Of a DNA stretch of 64,000 bases, positions 21,479 through 31,922 are shown piece after piece. The DNA lies in the NCBI GenBank assembly GCA_038316355.1, contig JBBQAO010000013.1, positions 1-64,000 on the forward strand, given 5' to 3'. The notes beneath the pieces were generated by a model, which saw only the letters and a list, made by a program, of their open reading frames with translations, was not told the origin of the DNA and made no database searches. Position 1 is the stretch's first letter. The number at the start of each line of letters is the position of its first letter. Made by a program: the position numbers and the translations under genes. This DNA is from Ga0077527 sp038316355. Its GTDB lineage: Bacteria > Pseudomonadota > Gammaproteobacteria > Burkholderiales > SG8-41.

Positions 21479-22153
21479 TCAACTGGCGGTGAGTGCACCA
21501 TTGACGACGCGCACTTTCGCGCCAGTCTGAAATGCGGGTTGTGTGTCGTAAGAGAAGGTACGGCTGGTGCCGTCCTCCATGTTCACGAACACATCGTAGC
21601 GCGTGACGGATTTCATGTTCTTTTCGACCTGGTGGCCGGCGTAGGCACCGCCAGCCGCACCGGCAACGGTGGCGATTTTTTTGCCGGTCCCGCCGCCGAC
21701 CTGATGGCCCAATACGCCGCCCAGCACGCCGCCCGCGATTGCGCCGAGTCCGCTGCCTTCACCCTTTTCGGCGATGGCGTTAACGCTCGTCACGACGCCG
21801 CAGCCGCTGCACACCGGCGCGGGTTTGGCTTGTTCAACCGGTGCCGACCCCGGTGGCGGCGTCTGGCTGGCAACTTTTTCCGCCGGTTTTGTTTCCGCGT
21901 GGTTGGTCTGCGCTTTCGGCTTGGAGGGTGCGGGCACCGACGCGGACTTCCTGGGTGCAGGTGCTGCAACCGGCTCTGCAACAGCGTTCGTCGATTTTTT
22001 CTCGACGGTTTCGGTCAGCGGCACCTTATCACCGCTCTTGGAGAATGAACTCGGGATGACGCCGGTCATGATGCCAATGCCGACGAGGCTGAATACGGTG
22101 ACCGAAACCGCAGCTATGGCGATGAGCGGATTGATTTTGCTGGTTTCCGACAT
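21479..22153 (-). CDS. Glycine-zipper (17 kDa antigen-like) membrane protein
   Basis: A 224-residue protein with an N-terminal membrane helix (PLIAIAAVSVTVFSLVGIGI) and a long Pro/Ala/Lys-rich linker (about residues 45-110). The C-terminal half is a glycine-zipper 2TM domain (GSGLGAIAGGVLGGVLGHQV, then GGTGKKIATVAGAAGGAYAG) followed by the strand-rich HQVEKNMKSVTRYDVFVNME tail common to this family. Such proteins sit in the cell envelope; their function is poorly defined. It has its own promoter region, in an AT-rich 120 bp gap next to copA on the same strand. Confidence 0.85.
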   Translation of the reverse strand: MSETSKINPLIAIAAVSVTVFSLVGIGIMTGVIPSSFSKSGDKVPLTETVEKKSTNAVAEPVAAPAPRKSASVPAPSKPKAQTNHAETKPAEKVASQTPPPGSAPVEQAKPAPVCSGCGVVTSVNAIAEKGEGSGLGAIAGGVLGGVLGHQVGGGTGKKIATVAGAAGGAYAGHQVEKNMKSVTRYDVFVNMEDGTSRTFSYDTQPAFQTGAKVRVVNGALTAS

Positions 22154-22274
22154 GATGGTTTTCCTTTAATGGTTCATTGCAACGCTGTCATCCTAATCTG
22201 CAGCATAGCCTCATGCACGTGGAGTAAGTCACATGGTTACAAAGCGTTACATCGTGTCGTAAACACAAGTGGCA

Positions 22275-24248
<1,974 letters not shown>

Positions 24249-24277
24249 TGCAACTCCTCCTGTTGCGGGGCGAGGTG

Positions 24278-25780
24278 TTATTCCGGCCGCATTTGCGGGA
24301 ACAGGATCACGTCGCGGATCGACGGACTGTCGGTCAGCATCATCACCACGCGGTCGATGCCGATGCCGGCGCCGCCGCAGGGCGGCAGGCCGTATTCCAG
24401 TGCGCGGATGTAATCGGCGTCGTAATGCATGGCTTCGTGGTCGCCGGCATCCTTCTGCCGCACCTGTTCCATGAAGCGTTCGGCCTGGTCTTCCGGGTCG
24501 TTCAACTCGGAGAAGCCGTTGGCGATTTCGCGGCCGCAGATGTAGAGCTCGAAGCGTTCGGTCAACTCCGGATTCTGGTCGCTGCGCCGCGCCAGCGGCG
24601 AGACTTCCGCCGGGTAATCAACGATATAGGTCGGATCCCACAGTTCCGACTCGACAGTGTTCTCGAACAGTGTCAGTTGCAGGCCACCCAGGCCGTCTTT
24701 TTCGCGGAACGGGATTTTCAGCTCCATCAGCTTGGCGACGATGCGCGTGCGGTCGGTGAGCACGTCGTCGCCGATGTCTGGCCGGTATTTCTTGATGGCG
24801 CCGGCGATGGTCAGCCGGGCGAAGGGCTTGGACAGGTCGAGGGGGCGGCCTTGATAAGTGATCTGCTCAGTGCCGCAGGCCGCCTGCGCGGCCGTGCGCA
24901 GGATTTTTTCGATGAATTCCATCAGGAACGAGTGGGTGACGTAGGCTGCGTAGAACTCGAGCATGGTGAATTCCGGATTGTGCCGGGTCGACATGCCTTC
25001 GTTGCGGAAATTGCGGTTGATCTCGAACACCTTCTCGAAGCCGCCAACCACCAGCCGTTTCAGGTACAGCTCCGGCGCGATGCGCAGGTAGAGCTGCATG
25101 TCCAGCGCATTGTGGTGGGTGACGAAGGGGCGCGCCGAGGCGCCGCCGGGAATCGGCTGCATCATCGGGGTTTCGGCTTCGTAATAACGCCGGGCGATCA
25201 GCAGGTTGCGGATGGCCTGGATGATGCGCGCACGCTGCACGAACACGAGGCGCGTGTCCTCGTTCATGATCAGGTCGACGTAACGCTGGCGGTATTTCTG
25301 TTCCTGGTCGGTCAGGCCGTGGAATTTTTCCGGCAGCGGGCGCAGCGACTTGGTGAGCAGGCGGATGGTGCTGACGCGCACTGTCAGTTCGCCTTTTTGG
25401 GTTTTGAACAGCGTGCCCTGGGCGCCGACGATGTCGCCGGTGTCATAGTGTTTGAAGTCGTCGAGTGCATGGGCGCCGGTATCGTCGATCGACACATAAA
25501 GCTGGATCCTGCCGCTCATGTCCTGGATGGTTGCAAATGCCGCCTTGCCCATCACCCGCTTCAGCATGATGCGTCCGGCCACGCTGACTGCGATCGCCTG
25601 TTCAACCAGTGCCTTGGCATCCTTGTCTTCGTGTTCCGCAGCCAGCACTTCGGCGAGATGGGCGCGCACGAAGTCATTGGGGAAGGCGATGCCGTCTTTG
25701 CGCAGTTGGGCGAGTTTGGCGCGGCGTTCCTCGATGATGCGGTTGGTATCGACGGGCGGCGCGGTGTTCGGGTTTTCCAT
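24278..25780 (-). CDS. lysS: Lysine-tRNA ligase (class II)
   Basis: It charges tRNA-Lys. At 500 residues it shows the OB-fold anticodon domain (VAGRIMLKRVMGKAAFATIQ, then DMSGRIQLYVS), motif 1, motif 2 (FRNEGMSTRHNPEFTMLEFY) and motif 3 (PPCGGAGIGIDRVVMMLTDS). It lies 81 bp downstream of prfB, the common bacterial prfB-lysS order. The gap holds short TTATAAG(C/T)C direct repeats. Confidence 0.97.
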   Translation of the reverse strand: MENPNTAPPVDTNRIIEERRAKLAQLRKDGIAFPNDFVRAHLAEVLAAEHEDKDAKALVEQAIAVSVAGRIMLKRVMGKAAFATIQDMSGRIQLYVSIDDTGAHALDDFKHYDTGDIVGAQGTLFKTQKGELTVRVSTIRLLTKSLRPLPEKFHGLTDQEQKYRQRYVDLIMNEDTRLVFVQRARIIQAIRNLLIARRYYEAETPMMQPIPGGASARPFVTHHNALDMQLYLRIAPELYLKRLVVGGFEKVFEINRNFRNEGMSTRHNPEFTMLEFYAAYVTHSFLMEFIEKILRTAAQAACGTEQITYQGRPLDLSKPFARLTIAGAIKKYRPDIGDDVLTDRTRIVAKLMELKIPFREKDGLGGLQLTLFENTVESELWDPTYIVDYPAEVSPLARRSDQNPELTERFELYICGREIANGFSELNDPEDQAERFMEQVRQKDAGDHEAMHYDADYIRALEYGLPPCGGAGIGIDRVVMMLTDSPSIRDVILFPQMRPE

Positions 25781-25861
25781 GATGTGTTTTTCCGTTTTAC
25801 AAGCCTGTGGTTTATAAGCCTGCGATTTATAAGTCTTAATAAGTCTTATTTACAGGCCTGA

Positions 25862-26966
25862 CTATAGGCCGGACTTCAGGCTGGCTGTGATGAAGGGGTC
25901 GAGGTCGCCGTCGAGCACGCCCTGGGTATTGCCGATTTCGACGTTGGTGCGCAGGTCCTTGATGCGCGACTGGTCGAGCACGTAAGAGCGGATCTGGTGG
26001 CCCCAGCCGATGTCGGTCTTGGAGTCTTCCATGGCCTGTTTCTGTTCGTTGCGCTTGCGCAATTCGAGTTCGTAGAGCTTTGACTTCAGCATCGCATTGG
26101 CTTCCGCGCGGTTGCGGTGCTGCGAGCGGTCGCTCTGGCATTGCACGACGATGCCGGTGGGGATGTGGGTGATGCGCACCGCGGAGTCGGTCTTGTTGAT
26201 GTGCTGGCCGCCGGCGCCGGAGGCGCGGTAGGTGTCGATGCGCAGGTCCGCCGGATTGATGTCGATCTCGATGGAATCGTCGACTTCCGGGTAAACGAAC
26301 ACGCTGGCAAACGAGGTATGGCGGCGGTTGTTCGAATCAAACGGCGATTTGCGCACCAGGCGGTGCACACCGGACTCGGTGCGCAGGTGGCCGAAAGCGT
26401 AATCACCGGTGATTTTAAGCGATGCGCTTTTGATGCCGGCGACGTCGCCGGCGGATTCCTCAAGCACCTCGACGCGGAATTTTTTGGTTTCGCAGTAGCG
26501 CAGGTACATGCGTTCGAGGATCGAGGCCCAATCCTGCGCTTCGGTGCCGCCGGATCCCGACTGGATGTCGAGGAAGCAGTTGTTCGGGTCCATCGGGTTG
26601 GCGAACATGCGGCGGAATTCCATGTCCTCCACGATACCGGCGAGTTTGGCCGCATCCTGCTCAAGCCCGACGAGGGTGTTGTCGTCCTGCTCCGTGCGCG
26701 CCATTTCGAACAGTTCGCTGGCATCGCGCAGGTCGCGGTCGAGGCCCTTCAGCGTGACAACAATGCCTTCCAGAATCTTGCGTTCGCGGCCGACTTCCTG
26801 GGCGCGCGCCGCGTCATTCCACAGCGCAGGATCTTCGCTGAGCTTGATCAGTTCTTCGAGACGGCGGGTTTTCGCATCGTAGTCAAAGATACCTCCGCAA
26901 CGCCCCCGCGCGTTCTTCAAGGTCGTGCAGGCGATTGGCGATGGCGTTGATGCGTTCGGCTTCCAT
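25862..26966 (-). CDS. prfB: Peptide chain release factor 2, with programmed +1 frameshift
   Basis: It recognises UAA/UGA and releases nascent chains. Translation starts at ATG 26966 (MEAERINAIANRLHDLEERA), reads 27 codons to CTT followed by an in-frame TGA (26885-26883), then shifts +1 to GACTACGATGCG (DYDAKTRRLEEL). The shift site carries the canonical features: a GGAGG Shine-Dalgarno-like stretch upstream of CTT-TGA-C. The main frame contains the GGQ hydrolysis motif (SGAGGQHINKTDSAV) and the SPF tripeptide (KSPFDSNNRR). Because TGA is RF2's own stop codon, the shift autoregulates synthesis. It is first in a prfB-lysS-aacS series. Confidence 0.97.
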
Positions 26967-27017
26967 GGGGTTTCCGCGAAAAAGGCGGATTTTACAGTAG
27001 CGGGCGACCGGCGCCAG

Positions 27018-28034
27018 TTACTTCACCATGCCGATCTCGGTGAGAGCACCCTTGAGGTCCTCGTATCGCGCGTCGAGGTACTGGCGCGCGGCCTCATGCT
27101 TGCGGAAATCCGCAACCCAGAAGTTTTTGTCAATCTCCTTGCGCCACTCATCGGTAGCCACCGCGCGCTCAAAGACATTTTCCCAAAAGGCCACTTGCTG
27201 CGGCGTGAGCCCCTTCGCTCCGACCATGACGCGACCGCTTTCACCGGTCACATTGACGCCCAGTTCTTTCCAGGTCGGCACGTTGGCCAGACTGCCCGTG
27301 AGCCGCTTTTCCGCGGCGAGCGCGATCATGCGCAATTGCCCGGTCTGGATGTGTGGTCCAAGTCCGGTGGGTGTCAGTACCAGTGCGTCGATGTGGCCGC
27401 CGAGCAGCGCGGTCATCCCTTCACTACCGGCTTTGAAGGCAACAAGCTTCAGTTTGCGCAGGTCTTCACGAGTGAGACCCGCGGCCTTGAGCACCTGAAT
27501 CAGCGCAATGTGGTTGGCATTGCCAAAAGCAGTGCCAATCGCGATGCTGATTGAAGTCGGATCCTTGCGCAGCCGCGCGGTGAACTCGCGTCCGTCCTTG
27601 ATCGTCGAATCGCCCTTGACGATGAAGCCGAACGGCTCGGTAAAAAGCAGCGCGAGCGGCGTGGTATCAGTGTAGGAGACGGCGGTTCTGCCGCTGATGT
27701 GGCTGGCCAGCGCTGTCGGCGTCAGCAGCAGGACATAGCGGCCATCGCCGGGATACTGCGTCAGATAATTGAGCGCCAGCGCGCCGCCTGCACCTGACTT
27801 GTTGACCACCAGTACTGGAACGTCGACTAGTTTGCGAGACTGCATCGCTTGTTGCAGCACGCGCATTACCGTGTCTTGGGAGCCGCCGGCAGCCGCGCCC
27901 ACGATAAGCTCCACCGTGCGATCCGGTCGCCAGTCCGCAGCCGCGGCGACGCTGGCACAGAGCCCCAGCAGTATTATATTTACTATTAAAAACAATTGCT
28001 TATGGAGCATTCCGCTGAGTCTCATAGTCGTCAT
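27018..28034 (-). CDS. Bug-family tripartite tricarboxylate transporter binding protein
   Basis: A periplasmic solute receptor (TctC/Bug type) of 338 residues. The signal peptide LFLIVNIILLGLCASVAAAA is followed by DWRPDRTVELIVGAAAGGSQ, NKSGAGGALALNYL and GHIDALVLTP. The membrane partners TctA and TctB are not nearby, as is usual for Bug proteins. It follows the gamma-glutamyltransferase-like gene by 15 bp and the hydroxyacid dehydrogenase, so this trio may take up and degrade one unknown organic acid or peptide. In-frame alternative starts exist within the first ten codons. Confidence 0.9.
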   Translation of the reverse strand: MTTMRLSGMLHKQLFLIVNIILLGLCASVAAAADWRPDRTVELIVGAAAGGSQDTVMRVLQQAMQSRKLVDVPVLVVNKSGAGGALALNYLTQYPGDGRYVLLLTPTALASHISGRTAVSYTDTTPLALLFTEPFGFIVKGDSTIKDGREFTARLRKDPTSISIAIGTAFGNANHIALIQVLKAAGLTREDLRKLKLVAFKAGSEGMTALLGGHIDALVLTPTGLGPHIQTGQLRMIALAAEKRLTGSLANVPTWKELGVNVTGESGRVMVGAKGLTPQQVAFWENVFERAVATDEWRKEIDKNFWVADFRKHEAARQYLDARYEDLKGALTEIGMVK

Positions 28035-28049
28035 TGAATTCCTGCCGAA

Positions 28050-29804
28050 CTACCAGCCGGCGGCGTAATTCTCGCGGCGAGGGTCGGCGCCGGCGTGCAG
28101 CCAACCGGTTTTCCGGTCATTCTGTATCGCGCACACGGCGCCTGCGCGCGCTGTCATTTCCGGCCACAGTTCGACATCGCGTCCGAGTTCGCGCAGCGCT
28201 TGCACGGTATCCTCCGGCGCGCGGCTTTCGATGCAAAGCCGTCCCGGCAGGTATTCGTGGGGCGCAAAGGAATTGGGAAAATTGAAGCTGGCGAAGCGCG
28301 GTGCTTCGACTGCCTGCTGCACGGTCATGCCGAAGTGCGCGATATTGAACAGAACCTGCAGCATGGCCTGGCACTGCACGTCGCCGCCAGGCGTGCCGAA
28401 AGTGAGAAACAATTCCCCGTCGCGGAAAGCCATGCCCGGTGACGGTGTGAGGCGCGGCCGTTTTCCCGGCTGAACATCACTGGGGTGTCCCCGCGTCAGG
28501 CGCGACTGCGTGCCACGGCTCGAAATCGTAAGGCCGGTGCCGGGGATCACCGGTGTATCGCGCGAATTGTCTGAAAGTGTTGCTGAATAGGCATTGCCCT
28601 CGCCATCGACCACGCCGCAGTAAATGGTGTCCAAGCTTTCCGGAACAGTGACGGCGTGCGGGCCGCGCTGGGCTGTGCGTGCCGCGGCGCCGGGCGGCGT
28701 ACCGGCATTCGGCATTTCGCGGAAGGCGCGGCGGGCATCGATGCGCGCGCGCTGTCGTGCCGCGTATTCTGCCGACAGCAATCCTGCGGTCGGCACATTG
28801 ACGAACTTCGGATCGCCGACGTAAGCCTCGCGGTCGGCGAAAGCGAGATCCAGCGCGCTCGACAGTGTATGCACATAGGCTGCGGAATTGTGGCCGAGGG
28901 CTGCGACATCCATACCTTCGAGTGTTTTCAGCGTCTGCAGCAGCACGATGCCCTGACACCAGACATCACAGGCATGCACTTCATAATTGTTGTAGCCGGC
29001 ACGGATGCTGTTTTCCACCGGGACTTCAAAATCGGCAAGGTCTTCACGCGTGACGAAGCCGCCGTTGATGGCGTGGTAGGCCGCGATTTTTTCCGCGATC
29101 GGTCCGCGATAAAAATAATCATGTACTGCGCGCAATCGTGACGCGCGATCGCCACTGGCGCGTTGTTCGGCTTCGATCATGCTGCCGATGGTGCGTGCCA
29201 GATCGGTCTGCAGGAACGCTTCACCCAGTTCGGGCGCGCGCCCGCCCGGACAGAAAATTTTCGCGTTCTCGGGAAACGTCTGGTACTTGTCGGCATGCTT
29301 GTGTAGGTTGTTCCGCAGCGCGGGATAGACGCCAAAGCCGTCCTGCGCGAATTCCCGGGCTGCGCTGGCAGCCTCTCCGAAGCTGATGGTGCCGAATTGC
29401 CGCAGTGCCTCAATGTGGGTGGCAGGCGCTGCCGGCAGAACCGTGCGCAGCAGGCCGCGTGGTACGCTTTTGCCACCAGCGAGCACGAGTTGATCGATTT
29501 TGGTGCTGGCAGGCCAGTAGCCAAGTCCGGCGAGACTCACCACGCGTTGCTGTTTCGCGAGATAGATCAGCGTTGGTGCGACGCCGGCAAAGCCGACGAT
29601 GTCGGGCTGCAGCACGGCCAGCGCCATCGAGGCCGTAACCCCGGCATCCACGGCGTTGCCACCGCGTTCGAGGATGCGCGATGCTGCCATCGAGGCAAGG
29701 TAGTGCCCGGTGGTGACCGCATGATGGCGTGCGACAAAGGTCGGACGCCAGCTGGGTATCATCGCTGTCGCGCGCCACGGAGAGGATGCGGGAGTAGCAC
29801 TCAT
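28050..29804 (-). CDS. Gamma-glutamyltransferase-family (Ntn hydrolase) protein
   Basis: A 584-residue member of the Ggt family. The N-terminal VTTGHYLASMAASRILERGG and NAVDAGVTASMALAV match, as does the C-terminal MLQVLFNIAHFGMTVQQAVE and APRFASFNFPNSF. The expected processing site reads DTIYCGVVDGEGNA, keeping Thr393 as potential nucleophile but replacing the usual TTH with TIY. No signal peptide is evident, unlike E. coli Ggt, so it may be cytoplasmic and act on a substrate other than glutathione. It lies between the dehydrogenase and the Bug-protein gene on the same strand. Confidence 0.88.
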   Translation of the reverse strand: MSATPASSPWRATAMIPSWRPTFVARHHAVTTGHYLASMAASRILERGGNAVDAGVTASMALAVLQPDIVGFAGVAPTLIYLAKQQRVVSLAGLGYWPASTKIDQLVLAGGKSVPRGLLRTVLPAAPATHIEALRQFGTISFGEAASAAREFAQDGFGVYPALRNNLHKHADKYQTFPENAKIFCPGGRAPELGEAFLQTDLARTIGSMIEAEQRASGDRASRLRAVHDYFYRGPIAEKIAAYHAINGGFVTREDLADFEVPVENSIRAGYNNYEVHACDVWCQGIVLLQTLKTLEGMDVAALGHNSAAYVHTLSSALDLAFADREAYVGDPKFVNVPTAGLLSAEYAARQRARIDARRAFREMPNAGTPPGAAARTAQRGPHAVTVPESLDTIYCGVVDGEGNAYSATLSDNSRDTPVIPGTGLTISSRGTQSRLTRGHPSDVQPGKRPRLTPSPGMAFRDGELFLTFGTPGGDVQCQAMLQVLFNIAHFGMTVQQAVEAPRFASFNFPNSFAPHEYLPGRLCIESRAPEDTVQALRELGRDVELWPEMTARAGAVCAIQNDRKTGWLHAGADPRRENYAAGW

Positions 29805-29899
29805 TTTTGTTCCTTTACAGAGATACTTCGCCTGGTGGACGCGCGACAGGTATCACGTAATTGCGACGCATGACATCATCGCGAAGCACGACTCACAAG

Positions 29900-30838
29900 T
29901 CAACTGACTGGCGTCTTCACCGGCTTGCCGGAGAGATGCAGCAGTATGTTTTCAATCTGCAGATTGCCCATGGCTGTGCGGGTTTCATTGGTGGCGCTGG
30001 CCATGTGCGGCAGCAGTACGGCGTTGTCGAGTTCAAAAAACTCTGGCGGCACATCGGGCTCTTTCTCGAAGACATCGAGTCCGGCTCCGGCGATTTTCTT
30101 TTCCTGCAGATATTTCAGCAGCACCGGCTGGTCGACCACCGAGCCGCGTGCGACGTTGACCAGGTAACCCTGCGGGCCCAGCGCATCCAGCACTGCGGCA
30201 TTGACCAGCTTGTCGGTTTCGGCGCCGCCGGGCGTGATCACCAGCAGCACATCCGAGTTTTTCGCCAGCGTCACCGCATCGGGATCGTAGGCGTAGGGCA
30301 CAGCCTTTTTGTTGCGGTTGTGATAACGGATGTTCATTTTGAAAGCCTGCGCGCGCGCAGCAATTTCCTCGCCGATGCGGCCGAGGCCGAGGATGCCCAG
30401 GGTTTTGCCGCCGAGCGAAGTGGTGAACGGATAGGTGCCGTCAGTTTTCCAGCGCCCGGCACGCAGGTATTTGTCGGCCTGTGGAAATTTGCGCATGGTG
30501 TTCAGCACCAGCGCCATCGCGCAGTCGGCGACGCAATCATTCAGCACGTTGGCGGTATTGGTGACGATGATGCCGCGTTGTTTCGCGGCGTCGAGGTCGA
30601 TCTGGTCCACGCCGACGCCGAAGTTGGCGATGATTTCCAGCCCGGGCAGTGCATCCATCAGTGCGGCATCGACTTTCGAATGGCCGGTATGGGCCAGCGC
30701 CCGTATTTTCGGTGCGGCTGCTTTGAGCGCTGCGGCGCGATCCGGCGCCTCCCACAGCTTGATCAGTGAAAACTCCAGCGCCATGCGCTTCTGGGTGCCC
30801 TGATGGCCTTTTGAGGTGAGAAGGAGATCGTGTTTCAT
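29900..30838 (-). CDS. D-isomer-specific 2-hydroxyacid dehydrogenase
   Basis: An NAD(P)-dependent enzyme of 312 residues. The Rossmann motif GILGLGRIGEEIAARAQAF, the family segments NFGVGVDQIDLDAAKQRGI and LVNVARGSVVDQPVL, and the catalytic His in VLLPHMASATNETR are all present. It interconverts a 2-oxoacid and a D-2-hydroxyacid; glyoxylate/hydroxypyruvate reductase is a common activity of this subgroup. It is first in the leftward dehydrogenase/Ggt/Bug cluster. One of the recurrent AT-rich intergenic motifs lies directly upstream (30847-30870). Confidence 0.9.
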   Translation of the reverse strand: MKHDLLLTSKGHQGTQKRMALEFSLIKLWEAPDRAAALKAAAPKIRALAHTGHSKVDAALMDALPGLEIIANFGVGVDQIDLDAAKQRGIIVTNTANVLNDCVADCAMALVLNTMRKFPQADKYLRAGRWKTDGTYPFTTSLGGKTLGILGLGRIGEEIAARAQAFKMNIRYHNRNKKAVPYAYDPDAVTLAKNSDVLLVITPGGAETDKLVNAAVLDALGPQGYLVNVARGSVVDQPVLLKYLQEKKIAGAGLDVFEKEPDVPPEFFELDNAVLLPHMASATNETRTAMGNLQIENILLHLSGKPVKTPVS

Positions 30839-30867
30839 GGCGGCCTTATGTAATTGATTTTAAATGA

Positions 30868-31782
30868 TTATCTAACGGTGCCCGGTGCGGCGTTTAATGC
30901 AGTATTTGAATCCGTCAGCAGTTTGCCGCCGAAAGACGCGTTGTCGAGTGATATCCATCCGCGTTCGACCAAGAGGCCGGGATTGAAGCGGAAGCTTTTT
31001 GAGGCGGCGAGTTTTTGCGCGAGGCTTGCAAGCGCGGCGCGATCCAGCGGCTGTTTGCGCGGCAGGGCGTACAGGATGCGGTTGCTGGTGCCGGCGACGC
31101 GCAGCACGTGGAGTTCGCCAAAGGTTTCCTGATAGGTGTGCACCATCGAATCGTAGGACGGCCTGGTTGCCGTGAACCAGATGTTGCTGATGACGACACC
31201 ATCGACACGCACCGCGCGGCGCACCGCAGTCAGGAACTCCTTTGTTGTCAGGTGCGCCGGCACGGCGTCGGCACCGAAGGCGTCAAGGAAAATGACATCG
31301 TACGGTTGCCGCACGGCTTCGATGAATTTGCGGCCGTCGACGATATGGATGCGCATGCGTTCATCTTCACGGAAGCCGAGATAATTTTTTGCCGCAAACG
31401 CGACTTCAGGATTGATGTCGACGGCGTCGATGTCGGCTTCAGGATAATGTTTGCGCAGGAAGGCGGGCAGGGTGCCGCCGCCCAGTCCGATGATCAGGAA
31501 GCGCCGTGGTTCCGGGCTCAACGCGATGCCGGTCAGCGCGACCGGTATGTAGAACAGCCCCAGGTATTCCGGATCGCCGAGCTTGACCAGGCTCTGGCGC
31601 ACGCCGTTGCGACCGAAACGCAGCGCGCGCATGTTGTCGCCTTCATCGGTGATGACGACGGTGCCGTAGTCCGAGGCTTTTTCGTACAGTACCGAGCTGT
31701 TGGCGAGGGCCGGTGCGGCCTGCAGCAGTAGTGTCAGCAGGACGCCCAGCCACAGTACGCTGCTGCTGCGATGTTCAGACAA
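30868..31782 (-). CDS. Spermidine-synthase-like methyltransferase-fold protein, exported
   Basis: A 304-residue protein with an N-terminal signal sequence (VLWLGVLLTLLLQAAPALAN) and a SpeE-type Rossmann domain: FLIIGLGGGTLPAFLRKHYP, DAVDINPEVAFAAKNYLG, VIFLDAFGADAVPAHLTT. The cofactor-binding aspartates resemble spermidine synthase, but export to the periplasm would be unusual for a SAM-dependent enzyme, so the function is open. It ends 29 bp before the hydroxyacid dehydrogenase gene on the same strand. Confidence 0.8.
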   Translation of the reverse strand: MSEHRSSSVLWLGVLLTLLLQAAPALANSSVLYEKASDYGTVVITDEGDNMRALRFGRNGVRQSLVKLGDPEYLGLFYIPVALTGIALSPEPRRFLIIGLGGGTLPAFLRKHYPEADIDAVDINPEVAFAAKNYLGFREDERMRIHIVDGRKFIEAVRQPYDVIFLDAFGADAVPAHLTTKEFLTAVRRAVRVDGVVISNIWFTATRPSYDSMVHTYQETFGELHVLRVAGTSNRILYALPRKQPLDRAALASLAQKLAASKSFRFNPGLLVERGWISLDNASFGGKLLTDSNTALNAAPGTVR

Positions 31783-31848
31783 TGACTACTCCTCACCCGA
31801 TGCTGCTGATTTTTGTAAGAGCGCCTAACAGAATGACTTTTTTCAGCC

Positions 31849-31888
31849 CCTCACCCCCTCCCTCTCCCCGCGAGCGGGGAGAGGGAGG
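31849..31888. repeat. CCCTC-rich palindromic repeat
   Basis: CCCTCCCTCTCCCCGC and GCGGGGAGAGGGAGGG form a perfect 16 bp stem around GA (31855-31888), preceded by CCCTCACC. The whole is flanked by CCTAACAGAATGA (about 31825) and CATTTTGTTAGG (about 31902), also inverted. It is a dispersed GC-rich repeat of the type seen in many proteobacteria; a relative lies inside recJ. It may double as a terminator for recJ or for the spermidine-synthase-like gene's upstream region. Confidence 0.7.
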
Positions 31889-31922
31889 GAATTCATTTTG
31901 TTAGGTGTCCTAAATTATGCGA

